Positions 6,965 to 15,051 of a stretch of 64,000 nt of DNA are shown here, piece after piece. Origin of the DNA: Streptacidiphilus albus JL83. GTDB taxonomy: Bacteria > Actinomycetota > Actinomycetes > Streptomycetales > Streptomycetaceae. The notes under the pieces are model-generated. The model ran no database searches. It saw nothing but the letters and a program-made list of their open reading frames with translations, and had not been told where the DNA came from. Each line of letters begins with the position of its first letter. The stretch's first letter is position 1. The DNA lies in contig NZ_JQML01000001.1 in the NCBI RefSeq assembly GCF_000744705.1, positions 6,582,017 through 6,646,016 on the forward strand. Reading direction: 5' to 3'. Made by a program: the position numbers and the translations under genes.

Positions 6965-8638
6965 CTAGGCGGCCTGTGGCCATCGGGTGTTGCTGGGGTG
7001 GTGGGTGTGGAGCGGGGGCCGGACGGTGTGGTGGCCGTCGGGTCGGCGGGTGAGCTCCCAGCCGGTGGCGTGGAGTTCCTGGTGGTGTTCGCGGCAGAGC
7101 AGCGCGATGTTGTCGACGGAGGTGGGGCCTCCGTCGGCCCAGTGGATCGCGTGGTGGCCCTCGCACCAGGAGGGTGGTCGGTCGCAGCCGGGCCAGACGC
7201 AGTGGCGGTCGCGGGCGGTGACGGCGTCACGGATGTGGGGCGGGACGGTGCGGGTGGCGCGGCCGACGGACAGGGGGCGGCCCTGGGCGTCGGTGAGCAG
7301 CACCCGGAGGGTGCAGTCGCAGGCGACGGCGCGGGCCCGGGCGCCGTCCAGCCGCAGTCCGCGTTCGGTGAACGCACCGTGAGGTGCGGCGAGCAGCGCC
7401 GCCAGGTCGTCGGGGGCGGCCTGAGGACGGCTCCCGGCGCGCTGTGCGGGCAGCCGGACGAGGTTGCCGGTCTCCCCGGCGGTGCCCGGCAGCGGCTGCT
7501 GGCCGTGGTGGCGCGGGCAGTCGCCGGGGAGCGGGAGGCTGCGCAGGGTGTCGAGGTCGGCGACGAGGGTGAGGTGGGGACGGCGGGTGCCGGTGGTGGG
7601 AAGCCGGTCGGTGCCCAGGGCGAGGTCGGTCACGGCTTCGAGGGCGTCGCCGGTGCGCTCGGGGTGGCTGCGCGGGTCCTGGGCGCTCGGGGCACCGGCG
7701 GCGGCCTCCAGCGCGATCCGCAGCTTCTCCCCAGCGAGGGCGTTGAGCTCGCCGGACAGGACCCAGAACGGGGCGTCGGTGGTCCCGGTCGGGGAGAGCC
7801 GCACCCAGGACTGGAACGGCTGCGACACCGTGTCGGTGTCGCCGGGGTGCTCCTGGTCGGTGAGCCGGGCGCGGAGCTCCTGGGCGGCGCGGGCGAGCTG
7901 GGTCAGGTGCAGGGCGGGGGCGTGGGCGAGCAGCAGTTCCTCGGCGAGGGCGCGCTCGCCGGGGTCGGGGACGGGGGCGAGGTGGCGGGCGATGACGGCG
8001 GCCTGGTCCGCGCCCAGGGTTCCGGCGGCCTGGGCGGTGCGCACGGCCGGGACGGCGTCCAGCTGGGCGGCGCGGGCGGTCAGCCGTCCGGCCGAGGCGC
8101 CGGTCAGTTGGCCGTGGGTGCGGAGGAAGCCCTTGGTCGAGCGGCAGCGCACGGCCTGTGCGCCGTCCATGGCGTCGAAGGCGGTGACCCGGCGCAGCTG
8201 TTCGGCCTCCAGCATGTCGCGCAGCCGTTGCAGGGCCAGGAGCTGTTCGGCCAGGGCGTGGGGACCGCCGGCGCGCAGGGTGTCGTCGTCCTCGGCCTGG
8301 AGGGCGGCGAGCATCGCGGCCGGGTCGCCGGGCAGGGAGCGCAGCGGGTCGGTGAAGACGCCGGTCCGCGAGGAGACAGGGGTTCCGGCGGGGTGGGAGG
8401 CGCCCTCGGCGTCGGTGGGCATCCCGCCGACGCCACGGTTGCGCGGCGAGGTCCGGGCGGTCTCGGCCGCGACGTCGTCGCGCCAGGTGTTCGACCAGGC
8501 GGAGGCGTCGTCGCCGGGGGCAGTCGGGGTAGAGGCGGTGGTGGGGTCCGGGGCGGAGGACTCGAACGCCGGGGCCGGAACCGAACCGGACGCCGTGTTG
8601 GGGAACTCCACCTCGCCCCCGAAAGGTGGGGCGTCCAT
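6965..8638 (-). CDS. DUF222 domain HNH endonuclease (13E12-repeat family)
   Basis: A 557-residue protein with a long N-terminal DUF222 helical region and a C-terminal HNH nuclease domain. The HNH motif runs through CVWPGCDRPPSWCEGHH, IHWADGG and DNIALLCREHH, with paired Cys zinc ligands and the catalytic His visible. The start ATG 8638 is the first methionine of the compositionally normal part, and an earlier in-frame ATG at 8674 lacks support. This actinobacterial family is often multi-copy and related to the Mycobacterium 13E12 repeats. Its biological role is unsettled (DNA repair, mobile nuclease or defence). It stands alone here with no visible partner. Confidence 0.88.
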   Translation of the reverse strand: MDAPPFGGEVEFPNTASGSVPAPAFESSAPDPTTASTPTAPGDDASAWSNTWRDDVAAETARTSPRNRGVGGMPTDAEGASHPAGTPVSSRTGVFTDPLRSLPGDPAAMLAALQAEDDDTLRAGGPHALAEQLLALQRLRDMLEAEQLRRVTAFDAMDGAQAVRCRSTKGFLRTHGQLTGASAGRLTARAAQLDAVPAVRTAQAAGTLGADQAAVIARHLAPVPDPGERALAEELLLAHAPALHLTQLARAAQELRARLTDQEHPGDTDTVSQPFQSWVRLSPTGTTDAPFWVLSGELNALAGEKLRIALEAAAGAPSAQDPRSHPERTGDALEAVTDLALGTDRLPTTGTRRPHLTLVADLDTLRSLPLPGDCPRHHGQQPLPGTAGETGNLVRLPAQRAGSRPQAAPDDLAALLAAPHGAFTERGLRLDGARARAVACDCTLRVLLTDAQGRPLSVGRATRTVPPHIRDAVTARDRHCVWPGCDRPPSWCEGHHAIHWADGGPTSVDNIALLCREHHQELHATGWELTRRPDGHHTVRPPLHTHHPSNTRWPQAA

Positions 8639-8707
8639 GGGACAAGTATCCAACACCCCATCAAGCCACCGCAATCACCCATAAGAGTGAAGTAATCACT
8701 TCAAACC

Positions 8708-8722
8708 TTGACGCATCGTCAA
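8708..8722. promoter_or_regulatory. TTGACG-CAT-CGTCAA dyad
   Basis: A perfect 15-base dyad 70 bp upstream of the HNH gene start, and just past the stop of the alpha-galactosidase gene, both on the minus strand. The core TGACGCATCGTCA recurs at 42598-42610. It could be an operator or a small terminator. No regulator can be assigned. Confidence 0.4.
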
Positions 8723-8747
8723 CTGGCCAGTGACAATGACCCCGCCC

Positions 8748-10907
8748 TCAGCCGCCCTCCCGGCGCAGATGGACGACGGTGCTGCTGAAGTCGCCGGTCA
8801 GGCCGAGGTCCAGCCTGACGTCCAGGCCCCGGGCCAGCAGCAGGGCCCCCTCGTGGAGGCGGCCGGTCTCCTGGTCGCGGTAGCGGGCGGCCGGGTCGAG
8901 CGCGGCCAGCCGCAGCGGGGGGATCGGGACGCCGTGCGGGACCGGCAACTGCCAGGCGATGAGCACCGATTCCTCGCCCAGGACGTGCTGGACCGCGTTC
9001 CGGTGCCGGTACTGCGCACCCTGCTGGACGACGGGCCGGATCCGCTTGTAGCGGGCCACCAGGTCGGCCGCCTGCCGGAGTTCGGCCTCCGTCCAGCTGC
9101 GCAGGTCGCCGCCGATACCGAGGGCGCCCGCCATGGCGACGTGGAAGCGGAAGGCCAGCGGGAGCGAGCGACCGGTCAACGGGTTGGGGCTGTCGGTGAC
9201 CCAGGCCGACATGGTGCGGGCCGGGTAGAGCTGGCTGTAGCCGTGCTGGATGCCGATCCGGTCCAGGGCGTCGGTGTTGTCCGAGGTCCAGGCCGAGTCG
9301 GCGTGGGCGAGGACGCCGAGGTCGACCCGGCCGCCGCCGCCCGCGCAGGCCTCGATCCGCAGGCCCGGATGGTCGGACCGGAGCCGCGCCATCAGCGCGT
9401 GCACGGCGTGGACGTGGTCGAACCAGAGCCGGTCCGGGTCGGGGTGGCCGGGTCGGCCCGCATCGGTGAACGGGCGGTTCATGTCCCACTTGAGGTAGTT
9501 GACGGCGTACTCGGACACCAGGGCGTCCAGACGGGCGTGGGCCCAGGCGGCGACCTCGGGGCGGGCGAGGTCGAGCACCAACTGGTTGCGCAGGGTGGAC
9601 CGTTCGCGGTGCGGCTGGCGGAGGACCCAGTCGGGGTGCTCCCGGTAGAGGTCGCTGTCGGGGTTGACCATCTCCGGCTCCACCCAGAGCCCGAAGCGCA
9701 TCCCGAGCCGCCGGACCTCGGCGACCAGCGGGCCCAGTCCGTCGGGGAAGGCCTCGGCGGAGGGGGTCCAGTCGCCCAGGCCCGCGGTGTCGTCGCGTCT
9801 GGCGCCGAACCAGCCGTCGTCCATGACGAACAGTTCGACTCCCAGTTCGGCCGCCTTGGCGGCCAGTTGCAGCTGGTTCTGCTCACTGACCCGGAAGCCG
9901 GTGGCCTCCCAGGAGTTGTAGAGCACCGGCCGCAGCTCCGCCGCCCGGGGCAGGACATGGTCGGCGATGTGGCGGTGCCAGGCGCGGCTGGCACCGCCGA
10001 AGCCGTCCTGGGCGTACTGGCCGGCGAAGACCGGGGTCTCCCAGCTGTCGCCCGGCAGCAGTCGGACGACCAGTCCCTCGTGGCCGGAACCGCCGGTGCA
10101 GGAGACGACCCCCTCCGGGGCGCGCTGCACGGTGATCCGCCAACTCCCGCTCCAGGCCAGGGCGGTGCTCCAGACCTCGCCGCTGTCCTCGGTGGCGCTG
10201 CCGTCGTCGAGCATGAGCCAGGGGTTGGCCTGGTGGCTGGTGATGCCGCGCCGACTGGTGAGGACGGTCTCGGCGACCGGGATCGAGGTCCGGCGCAGCC
10301 GACCCTCGCTGCTCCAGCCTCCGGTCACATGGCTGAGCCGGTAGTCCGGCAGGGGCGGCAGGGTCCAGCAGGCGGCGTCCATGCGCAGCAGACGGACCGG
10401 CTCGCCCCAGGGTTCGGACTCGGACTCGGTGTGCCGCAGCACCGCCCGGCGTTCCAGCACCTCGCTGCTGGGGCGCAGGCGGTAGTGGAGGTCGAGTTCC
10501 AGCGGGTAGTGGCGGTCGCGGAAACGGATCGTCAACTCACAGGGGCGCGTGCCTTCTTCCCCCACCGCCGGCGACGCCTCCGGTGCCGCCGCGCCGGTCT
10601 CGATCCCGTGCCCCAGGTACTGCCAGTGGACGCCCCGGCTCCCGTCGGCATGGCGCAGCTGGAGCGACGGCAGACCGAAGCGGGCCCCGCCCTCGGCGGG
10701 GTACTCCTCGCCGGTGATGCCGTCGAAACTGCTGCCCGGCGCGGCGGCGGGGACGGCGGCAGCGGTCAGGGCCTGCTCCAGGGTGAGCGGTCGGCCCCAG
10801 TGGACCTGGCGGAGGACGTCGTCCTCGTCGAGGCGGATCGCGTAGGAGCTGCCGGCGGTGCTGAGCAGCCACAGCCGGGCGGCCGGGTCGTAGCTCACCA
10901 AGGTCAT
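8748..10907 (-). CDS. Alpha-galactosidase, glycoside hydrolase family 36
   Basis: A 719-residue GH36 enzyme releasing terminal alpha-galactose from melibiose- or raffinose-type oligosaccharides. The N-terminal beta-sandwich precedes the TIM barrel. Barrel motifs are FVMDDGWFGAR, GLWVEPEMVNPDSDLYREHP, YLKWDMNRP (nucleophile Asp near residue 472) and WTSDNTDALDR (acid/base Asp near 543). There is no signal peptide, so it is intracellular and would need an importer, which is not in this window. The start ATG 10907 has only a weak ribosome-binding sequence (GGGGTAAG). No LacI-type dyad was seen upstream. Confidence 0.93.
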   Translation of the reverse strand: MTLVSYDPAARLWLLSTAGSSYAIRLDEDDVLRQVHWGRPLTLEQALTAAAVPAAAPGSSFDGITGEEYPAEGGARFGLPSLQLRHADGSRGVHWQYLGHGIETGAAAPEASPAVGEEGTRPCELTIRFRDRHYPLELDLHYRLRPSSEVLERRAVLRHTESESEPWGEPVRLLRMDAACWTLPPLPDYRLSHVTGGWSSEGRLRRTSIPVAETVLTSRRGITSHQANPWLMLDDGSATEDSGEVWSTALAWSGSWRITVQRAPEGVVSCTGGSGHEGLVVRLLPGDSWETPVFAGQYAQDGFGGASRAWHRHIADHVLPRAAELRPVLYNSWEATGFRVSEQNQLQLAAKAAELGVELFVMDDGWFGARRDDTAGLGDWTPSAEAFPDGLGPLVAEVRRLGMRFGLWVEPEMVNPDSDLYREHPDWVLRQPHRERSTLRNQLVLDLARPEVAAWAHARLDALVSEYAVNYLKWDMNRPFTDAGRPGHPDPDRLWFDHVHAVHALMARLRSDHPGLRIEACAGGGGRVDLGVLAHADSAWTSDNTDALDRIGIQHGYSQLYPARTMSAWVTDSPNPLTGRSLPLAFRFHVAMAGALGIGGDLRSWTEAELRQAADLVARYKRIRPVVQQGAQYRHRNAVQHVLGEESVLIAWQLPVPHGVPIPPLRLAALDPAARYRDQETGRLHEGALLLARGLDVRLDLGLTGDFSSTVVHLRREGG

Positions 10908-11012
10908 GACGTCTTACCCCCTCGTGCGGGCCACGGCAGGCCGTCGCGCAGGCAACGGCGAGCGTAGGAGGTCACGCGTTCGAAAGGCAACGGGGGCGGC
11001 CGGGACCGGCCC

Positions 11013-11201
11013 TCACCGCTTCCGGGCCCGGTACCGCTTCATCAGGACGGTGAGCTGCGCCGGGTCGGCCCGGCCGTTCAACTCGCCGAGGAGGTCGTCG
11101 GGGCAGAGTTCGTAGAGGTCACCCCACCAGCGGCCGCCCCTGTTGTCCCAGATCCGGTAGCCGCCCGGTACGCCTCTGGCCACGTACCGACGCCGGCTCA
11201 T
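11013..11201 (-). CDS. Small basic hypothetical protein (62 aa)
   Basis: A 62-residue basic protein starting MSRRRYVARGVPGGYRIWDN and ending KRYRARKR. Its aromatic, Gly-rich first half looks like a small beta-structured unit (RIWDNRGGRWWGDLYEL) followed by a helix. Its ATG overlaps the GNAT stop by 4 bp, so the two are translationally coupled. I recognise no named family. The function is unknown, but tight coupling supports a genuine gene. Confidence 0.65.
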   Translation of the reverse strand: MSRRRYVARGVPGGYRIWDNRGGRWWGDLYELCPDDLLGELNGRADPAQLTVLMKRYRARKR

Positions 11202-11725
11202 CCGGCCGTGGGGACCGGCGGCCGCAGCATGAAGACGTCGACCGGGTCCTCGGACTCCAGGACGAAGCCGTGGCGCTCGTAGAGCCGACGGGCGGCGCTG
11301 CCCTGGAGGACCTGGAGCCGGACCGGTTCGCCGGCCGCGTCCGCCCGCGCCAGCAGCGTCCGCAGCACGGCGGCGCCGAGCCCCCGGCCCTGGTGGAGCG
11401 GGTCGAGGTAGAAGTGCTCCAGCAGCAGCCCGCCGGTTCCGGCAGGGCGGAGGGTGACGCAGCCGATGAAGGCCCCGTCGTGCGTGATGACCGAACTGTG
11501 GCCCGGGGAGAAGGAGTTGCGCAGCCGCTGGCGCACCCGGTCGCCGTCGTAGCGGCCGAGCCGCTCCAGGTCTGCTCGCATCACCACGGCCCTGAGCTCG
11601 GCAGCCTGCTCGATGTCGTCCGCGCCGGCCGGGCGCAGTGCCCAGGCAGGGGCATGGACAGTCGGGGCGTGGACAGTCGGGGCTTGGACCGCCGACGGTG
11701 CGGAGGGGCCGTCGAAGTCGGGCAC
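11198..11725 (-). CDS. GNAT-family N-acetyltransferase
   Basis: A 175-residue GNAT protein. The acetyl-CoA-binding motif A is HFYLDPLHQGRGLGAAVLRTLL, preceded by GAFIGCVTLRP and followed by VLQGSAARRLYERHGFV. GTG 11725 is chosen as the start because AAAGGAAG lies 7 bases upstream. An ATG at 11761 has no ribosome-binding site. Residues after the start contain a pentapeptide tandem (QAPTV-HAPTV-HAPAW) encoded by 15-bp repeats, so the N-terminus is low-complexity and probably dispensable. The substrate is unknown. It is followed by the coupled 62-aa gene. Confidence 0.87.
   Translation of the reverse strand: MPDFDGPSAPSAVQAPTVHAPTVHAPAWALRPAGADDIEQAAELRAVVMRADLERLGRYDGDRVRQRLRNSFSPGHSSVITHDGAFIGCVTLRPAGTGGLLLEHFYLDPLHQGRGLGAAVLRTLLARADAAGEPVRLQVLQGSAARRLYERHGFVLESEDPVDVFMLRPPVPTAG
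11649..11693. repeat. 15-bp tandem repeat, three copies, inside the GNAT gene
   Basis: Units at 11649-11663, 11664-11678 and 11679-11693 share the core GGGGC.TGGACAGTC. Being 15 bp long, they keep frame and encode near-identical pentapeptides in the N-terminal extension. Confidence 0.8.
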
Positions 11726-11810
11726 GCTGAGGCTTCCTTTGCTGGTCGGGCGTCCAAGCATGGCAGAGCAGCACGGACGGGCCCGGGGCCGGGGCCTCCT
11801 CGGCGGGGCG

Positions 11811-12476
11811 TCAGCGACTCAGCGCGGCCTTCATCGGCCGGGCGAGGACGTCGGGCTGCGGCCTGGCCCGGAATCTGGCGCGGCGGCGCGGTGGCACCAG
11901 GCCGGGCAGGACGAGCTCCCACAGGTCGCCGATCCGCTGGGGCAGCTCGGTCCGGCCGTCCAGGACGCCGGAGACCAGCTGGATTCCGGTGAACGAGCCG
12001 ATGACGATGCGGGCCAGAGTGGCCGGGTCGGACTCGGCGCGGATGTCGCCGACCCGCTGCGCCTCGGTGAACAGCCCCTGGAAGAGCGAGATCCAGCCGA
12101 GGTACGGACCGGCGTCGGGTTCGTCCAGGAAGGCGCTCTGCTCGATCACCAGTCGGATGCTCGCCTGCATCATCGGGTCGTCCATCAGCGAGCGGGCGAT
12201 CTGGTGGGTGAGGTCGATCGCGGCCTGGAGCGCCTCCGCGCCGCTGGGGAGCTCCGTCGCGTCCGGGTCCTCGATCGGCGCGAACTGCTCCAGCACGACG
12301 GCGCGGGCGAGGTCCTCCTTGGACGCGAAGTGGAAGTAGAGCGCACCCTTGGTGACCCCGGCCTCGGCGAGGATCTGGCTCAGGCTGGTGGCGAGGTAGC
12401 CGTTGGCGGCGAAGACCCGGGCGGCGGCGTCCAGTACCGTCCGCCGGGTCTGGATGGCGCGTTGTTGTTTGAGCAC
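11811..12476 (-). CDS. TetR-family regulator, gamma-butyrolactone receptor-like (ArpA/ScbR family)
   Basis: A 221-residue TetR protein. The DNA-binding domain is distinctive for the ArpA/ScbR/CprB autoregulator-receptor group: RAIQTRRTVLDAAARVFAA, then VTKGALYFHFASKEDLA. A Trp in the PYLGWISLFQGLF segment sits where these receptors carry the ligand-pocket tryptophan. The C-terminal tail is Arg/Pro-rich and longer than usual. No afsA/scbA-type synthase or antibiotic cluster lies in the window, so it is an orphan receptor or pseudo-receptor. The start ATG 12476 fits the family N-terminus. Confidence 0.88.
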   Translation of the reverse strand: MLKQQRAIQTRRTVLDAAARVFAANGYLATSLSQILAEAGVTKGALYFHFASKEDLARAVVLEQFAPIEDPDATELPSGAEALQAAIDLTHQIARSLMDDPMMQASIRLVIEQSAFLDEPDAGPYLGWISLFQGLFTEAQRVGDIRAESDPATLARIVIGSFTGIQLVSGVLDGRTELPQRIGDLWELVLPGLVPPRRRARFRARPQPDVLARPMKAALSR

Positions 12477-13084
12477 AACTGGCCCTTCTCGGCTGTTGCA
12501 TGTTCAATCTTCGGCCTGGGGGACTACCAGAATCCTGACGCGGTGGCCGAGCGTCAACCTCTCGTGCTCCGGCGCGGAAAACAAACCGCGCAAAGGCGTT
12601 CGAGGCGCAGGGAAGGCTTCCCGTTGAACTGGATTCCAGGCAGGTCGGATCACGGTCGTGCAGGTGGGGATGGCAGGTATCGTGTACAGAACAAGTTACG
12701 GACGGACCGGCGAAAAGTCCACCGATGAGACGTTCGAACTGCGGCAGTGCGGTGATCAACTGCTGTGTGCAACTGCCTGATTCACGGCAAGGACGGAGCC
12801 GTGGAAGGTAAGGAAAAGGAACCTCGGCGGTGTTGTCCGTCCGCAGCGCTATTCGGGTTCGCCCGGTCCGCCGGTGCCGGAGTGTCCACGGCAGAGTGTC
12901 CACGGCGCAGTGTCCACGGCGGAGCGTCCATGAAGGAGGGGCGCCGTGGAGGAGGGGAGGAGGGGGCGGGGCCATGCCCCGGGCCCGGATCGCGGTACCG
13001 CCCGCGCCCCGACCGATCCGAGGGCTGGTCAGATCGGTCGGGCCGGTCGGGCCGGCGGCGCGTCGGGCGGACCGCCGCCGCTGC
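12477..13084. other. 608-bp intergenic stretch without a convincing gene
   Basis: Lies upstream of the TetR gene and downstream of msrB, both on the minus strand. It contains a half-site resembling butyrolactone-receptor AREs (AAAACAAACCG at 12578-12588), the 14-bp tandem array at 12881-12936 and purine-rich DNA around 12930-12975. Open frames crossing it have shadow-like composition and no family match, so I call no gene. Confidence 0.6.
12881..12936. repeat. 14-bp tandem repeat, four copies
   Basis: AGTGTCCACGGC plus two variable bases repeats at 12881, 12895 and 12909, with a degenerate fourth copy (AGCGTCCATGAA) at 12923. It is non-coding and located between msrB and the butyrolactone-receptor-like regulator. 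Confidence 0.85.
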
Positions 13085-13492
13085 TCACTCCCCGGCGGGC
13101 CGGAGCTTCAGCGAGATGCTGTTGATGCAGTAGCGCTGGTCGGTCGGGGTGTTGTAGCCCTCGCCCTCGAAGACGTGGCCGAGGTGGGAGCCGCAGCGGG
13201 CGCAGCGGACCTCGACCCGGCGCATGCCCATGGTGGTGTCCTCGATGTACTGGACCCGGTCCTCGGCGAGCGGCGAGAAGTAGCTCGGCCAGCCGCAGTG
13301 GCTGTCGAACTTGGTCTCGGAGCTGAACAGTTCGTTGCCGCAGGCACGGCAGGAGTAGACGCCGACGGTCTTGGTGTCGGTGTACTCGCCGACGCCGGGC
13401 CGCTCCGTGCCGGCCTCGCGCAGCACGTGGTACTCCTGCGGGGTGAGCTCCTCGCGCCACTCCGCGTCGGTCTTCTCGATCTCGTAGGACAT
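13085..13492 (-). CDS. msrB: Peptide-methionine (R)-S-oxide reductase
   Basis: A 135-residue MsrB that reduces methionine-R-sulfoxide in proteins using thioredoxin. Two CxxC zinc pairs (CRACG near residue 49 and CARCG near 97) and the catalytic cysteine in RYCINS near the C-terminus are present. HCGWPSYF and HLGHVFEGEGY are hallmark segments. The start ATG 13492 is preceded by GAAAGGCAGGAG. It lies 59 bp after murC on the same strand. Confidence 0.96.
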   Translation of the reverse strand: MSYEIEKTDAEWREELTPQEYHVLREAGTERPGVGEYTDTKTVGVYSCRACGNELFSSETKFDSHCGWPSYFSPLAEDRVQYIEDTTMGMRRVEVRCARCGSHLGHVFEGEGYNTPTDQRYCINSISLKLRPAGE

Positions 13493-13551
13493 CGGGCGCT
13501 CCTGCCTTTCGGACGTCGCGGGCGGGGTCGGGTTCGGGTCAGCCGGCCGGG

Positions 13552-14952
13552 TCAGCTGCGGCCGGTGGGGGCGGCCAGGCGGGCCAGGATCTCCGGGCCG
13601 AGGGTGGTGACGTCGCCGGCGCCCATGGTGAGAACAAGGTCGCCCTGCTTGGCCATTCCCGCGATCAGCTCGGGCACCTCGGCCAGGGTGCGGGCCGACA
13701 GGGTGTCGGTGCCGTGGCTGCGGGCCGCGTCGATCACCAGCTCGCTGGTGACGCCGGGGACCGGGTCCTCGCGTGCCGGGTAGATGTCGAGCACCACGAC
13801 GGTGTCGGCGAGCGAGAGGGCCTCGCCCATCTCGGTGCCGAGCTGCTGGGTGCGGCTGAACAGGTGCGGTTGGAAGACGGCCAGCACCCGGCCGTCGCCG
13901 GCGGCGGAGCGGATCGCCTCCAGGTCGGCGGCGATCTCGGTGGGGTGGTGCGCATAGGAGTCGATGACCTGGACCCCGGCCTCCTCGCCCTTGAGCTGGA
14001 GCCGGCGGCGGACACCGGTGTAGCTGCTCAGCGCCGGGGCGAGCTCGGCGGCCGGCACCCCGAGCGCGATCCCGGCGGCGAGCGCGGAGACGGCGTTGTG
14101 GGCGTAGTGGCGGCCGGGCACGGAGACGGTGAAGGTCAGTTCCGCATCGTCGACCAGGACGGTGACCTCGCTGGTCATCCCGTGCGGGGTGACCCGGAGG
14201 ACGCGCAGTGTGGCGTCCGCGGACTCGCCGACGGTGACGATCCGCAGGTCGGGGCGGGCCGAGACCCGGGCGGTGAGCTCGCGGGCGCCCGGGTGGTCGG
14301 CCGAGACGACCAGCGTCCCGCCGGGCACGATCCGGGCCACGAAGGCCTCGAAGGACTCGTAGATCTCGACCATGGACGCGTAGTTGGCGTGGTGGTCGAG
14401 CTCCACGTTGAGGACCACCGCGACCTCGGGGGAGTACTTCTGGAAGCTGCGGTCGCTCTCGTCGGCCTCGGCGACGAAGATCTCGCCGGTGCCGTGGTGG
14501 GCGTTGCTGCCGGGCTCGTCCAGGTCGCCGCCGATGGCGTAGGAGGGGTCCAGGCCGAGGGCGCCGAGGCTGACCGCGAGCATGCTGGTGGTGGTGGTCT
14601 TGCCGTGGGTGCCGGCCACGGCTAGGGCGCGGCGGCCCACCATCAGCGCGGCCAGGGCGTCGGCGCGGTGGATCACCGGCAGACCCCGCTCACGTCCGGC
14701 GACCAGCTCCGGGTTGGTGTCGCGGATGGCGCTGGAGACGACGATGCAGCTGGCCCCGGCCGGCACGTGCTCGGCGGTGTGGCCGACGGAGACCTCGGCG
14801 CCGAGCTGCTTCAGCGCCAGTACGACGGTCGACTCCTTGGCGTCGCTCCCGGAGACCTGGGCCCCACGCAGGGCGAGGATCTTGGCGAGGCCGGACATGC
14901 CTGCGCCACCGATCCCGATGAAGTGGGGTGCGGAGAGGTCAGTAGGGCTCAC
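13552..14952 (-). CDS. murC: UDP-N-acetylmuramate-L-alanine ligase
   Basis: A 466-residue ATP-dependent Mur ligase adding L-Ala to UDP-MurNAc in cytoplasmic peptidoglycan precursor synthesis. The N-terminal UDP-binding motif HFIGIGGAGMSGLA, the ATP motif AGTHGKTTTTSML, and the C-terminal DSYAHHPTEI and FQPHLFSRT segments identify MurC rather than MurD/E/F. GTG 14952 is preferred because GGGAG lies 8 bases upstream. A GTG at 14991 would add 13 unconserved residues. It is transcribed with msrB downstream. Confidence 0.95.
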   Translation of the reverse strand: MSPTDLSAPHFIGIGGAGMSGLAKILALRGAQVSGSDAKESTVVLALKQLGAEVSVGHTAEHVPAGASCIVVSSAIRDTNPELVAGRERGLPVIHRADALAALMVGRRALAVAGTHGKTTTTSMLAVSLGALGLDPSYAIGGDLDEPGSNAHHGTGEIFVAEADESDRSFQKYSPEVAVVLNVELDHHANYASMVEIYESFEAFVARIVPGGTLVVSADHPGARELTARVSARPDLRIVTVGESADATLRVLRVTPHGMTSEVTVLVDDAELTFTVSVPGRHYAHNAVSALAAGIALGVPAAELAPALSSYTGVRRRLQLKGEEAGVQVIDSYAHHPTEIAADLEAIRSAAGDGRVLAVFQPHLFSRTQQLGTEMGEALSLADTVVVLDIYPAREDPVPGVTSELVIDAARSHGTDTLSARTLAEVPELIAGMAKQGDLVLTMGAGDVTTLGPEILARLAAPTGRS

Positions 14953-15051
14953 GGGGGAGTCTCCCGGGGTCGGGCCGAGGGCTGTCGGCACCGATTGTGC
15001 CGTACCGGAGCCGTTCGGCCCGAAACCGCGGTCGTGGCGCGGGCGGACGGC

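Noticed and set aside
8730..10967. A 745-codon open frame opposite the GH36 gene
   Set aside because: The opposite strand carries all GH36 catalytic motifs. This frame is a shadow rich in Gly, Gln and Asp.
12881..12936. Tandem repeats that might suggest a CRISPR array
   Set aside because: Units are contiguous 14-bp copies with no unique spacers of 30-40 bp, and no cas genes are near. The same applies to the other arrays in the window.
12765..13133. A 122-codon frame with MCNCLIHGKDGAVEGKEKEP start in the non-coding gap
   Set aside because: It spans the 14-bp tandem array and overlaps the msrB end, lacks a ribosome-binding site and has no family match.
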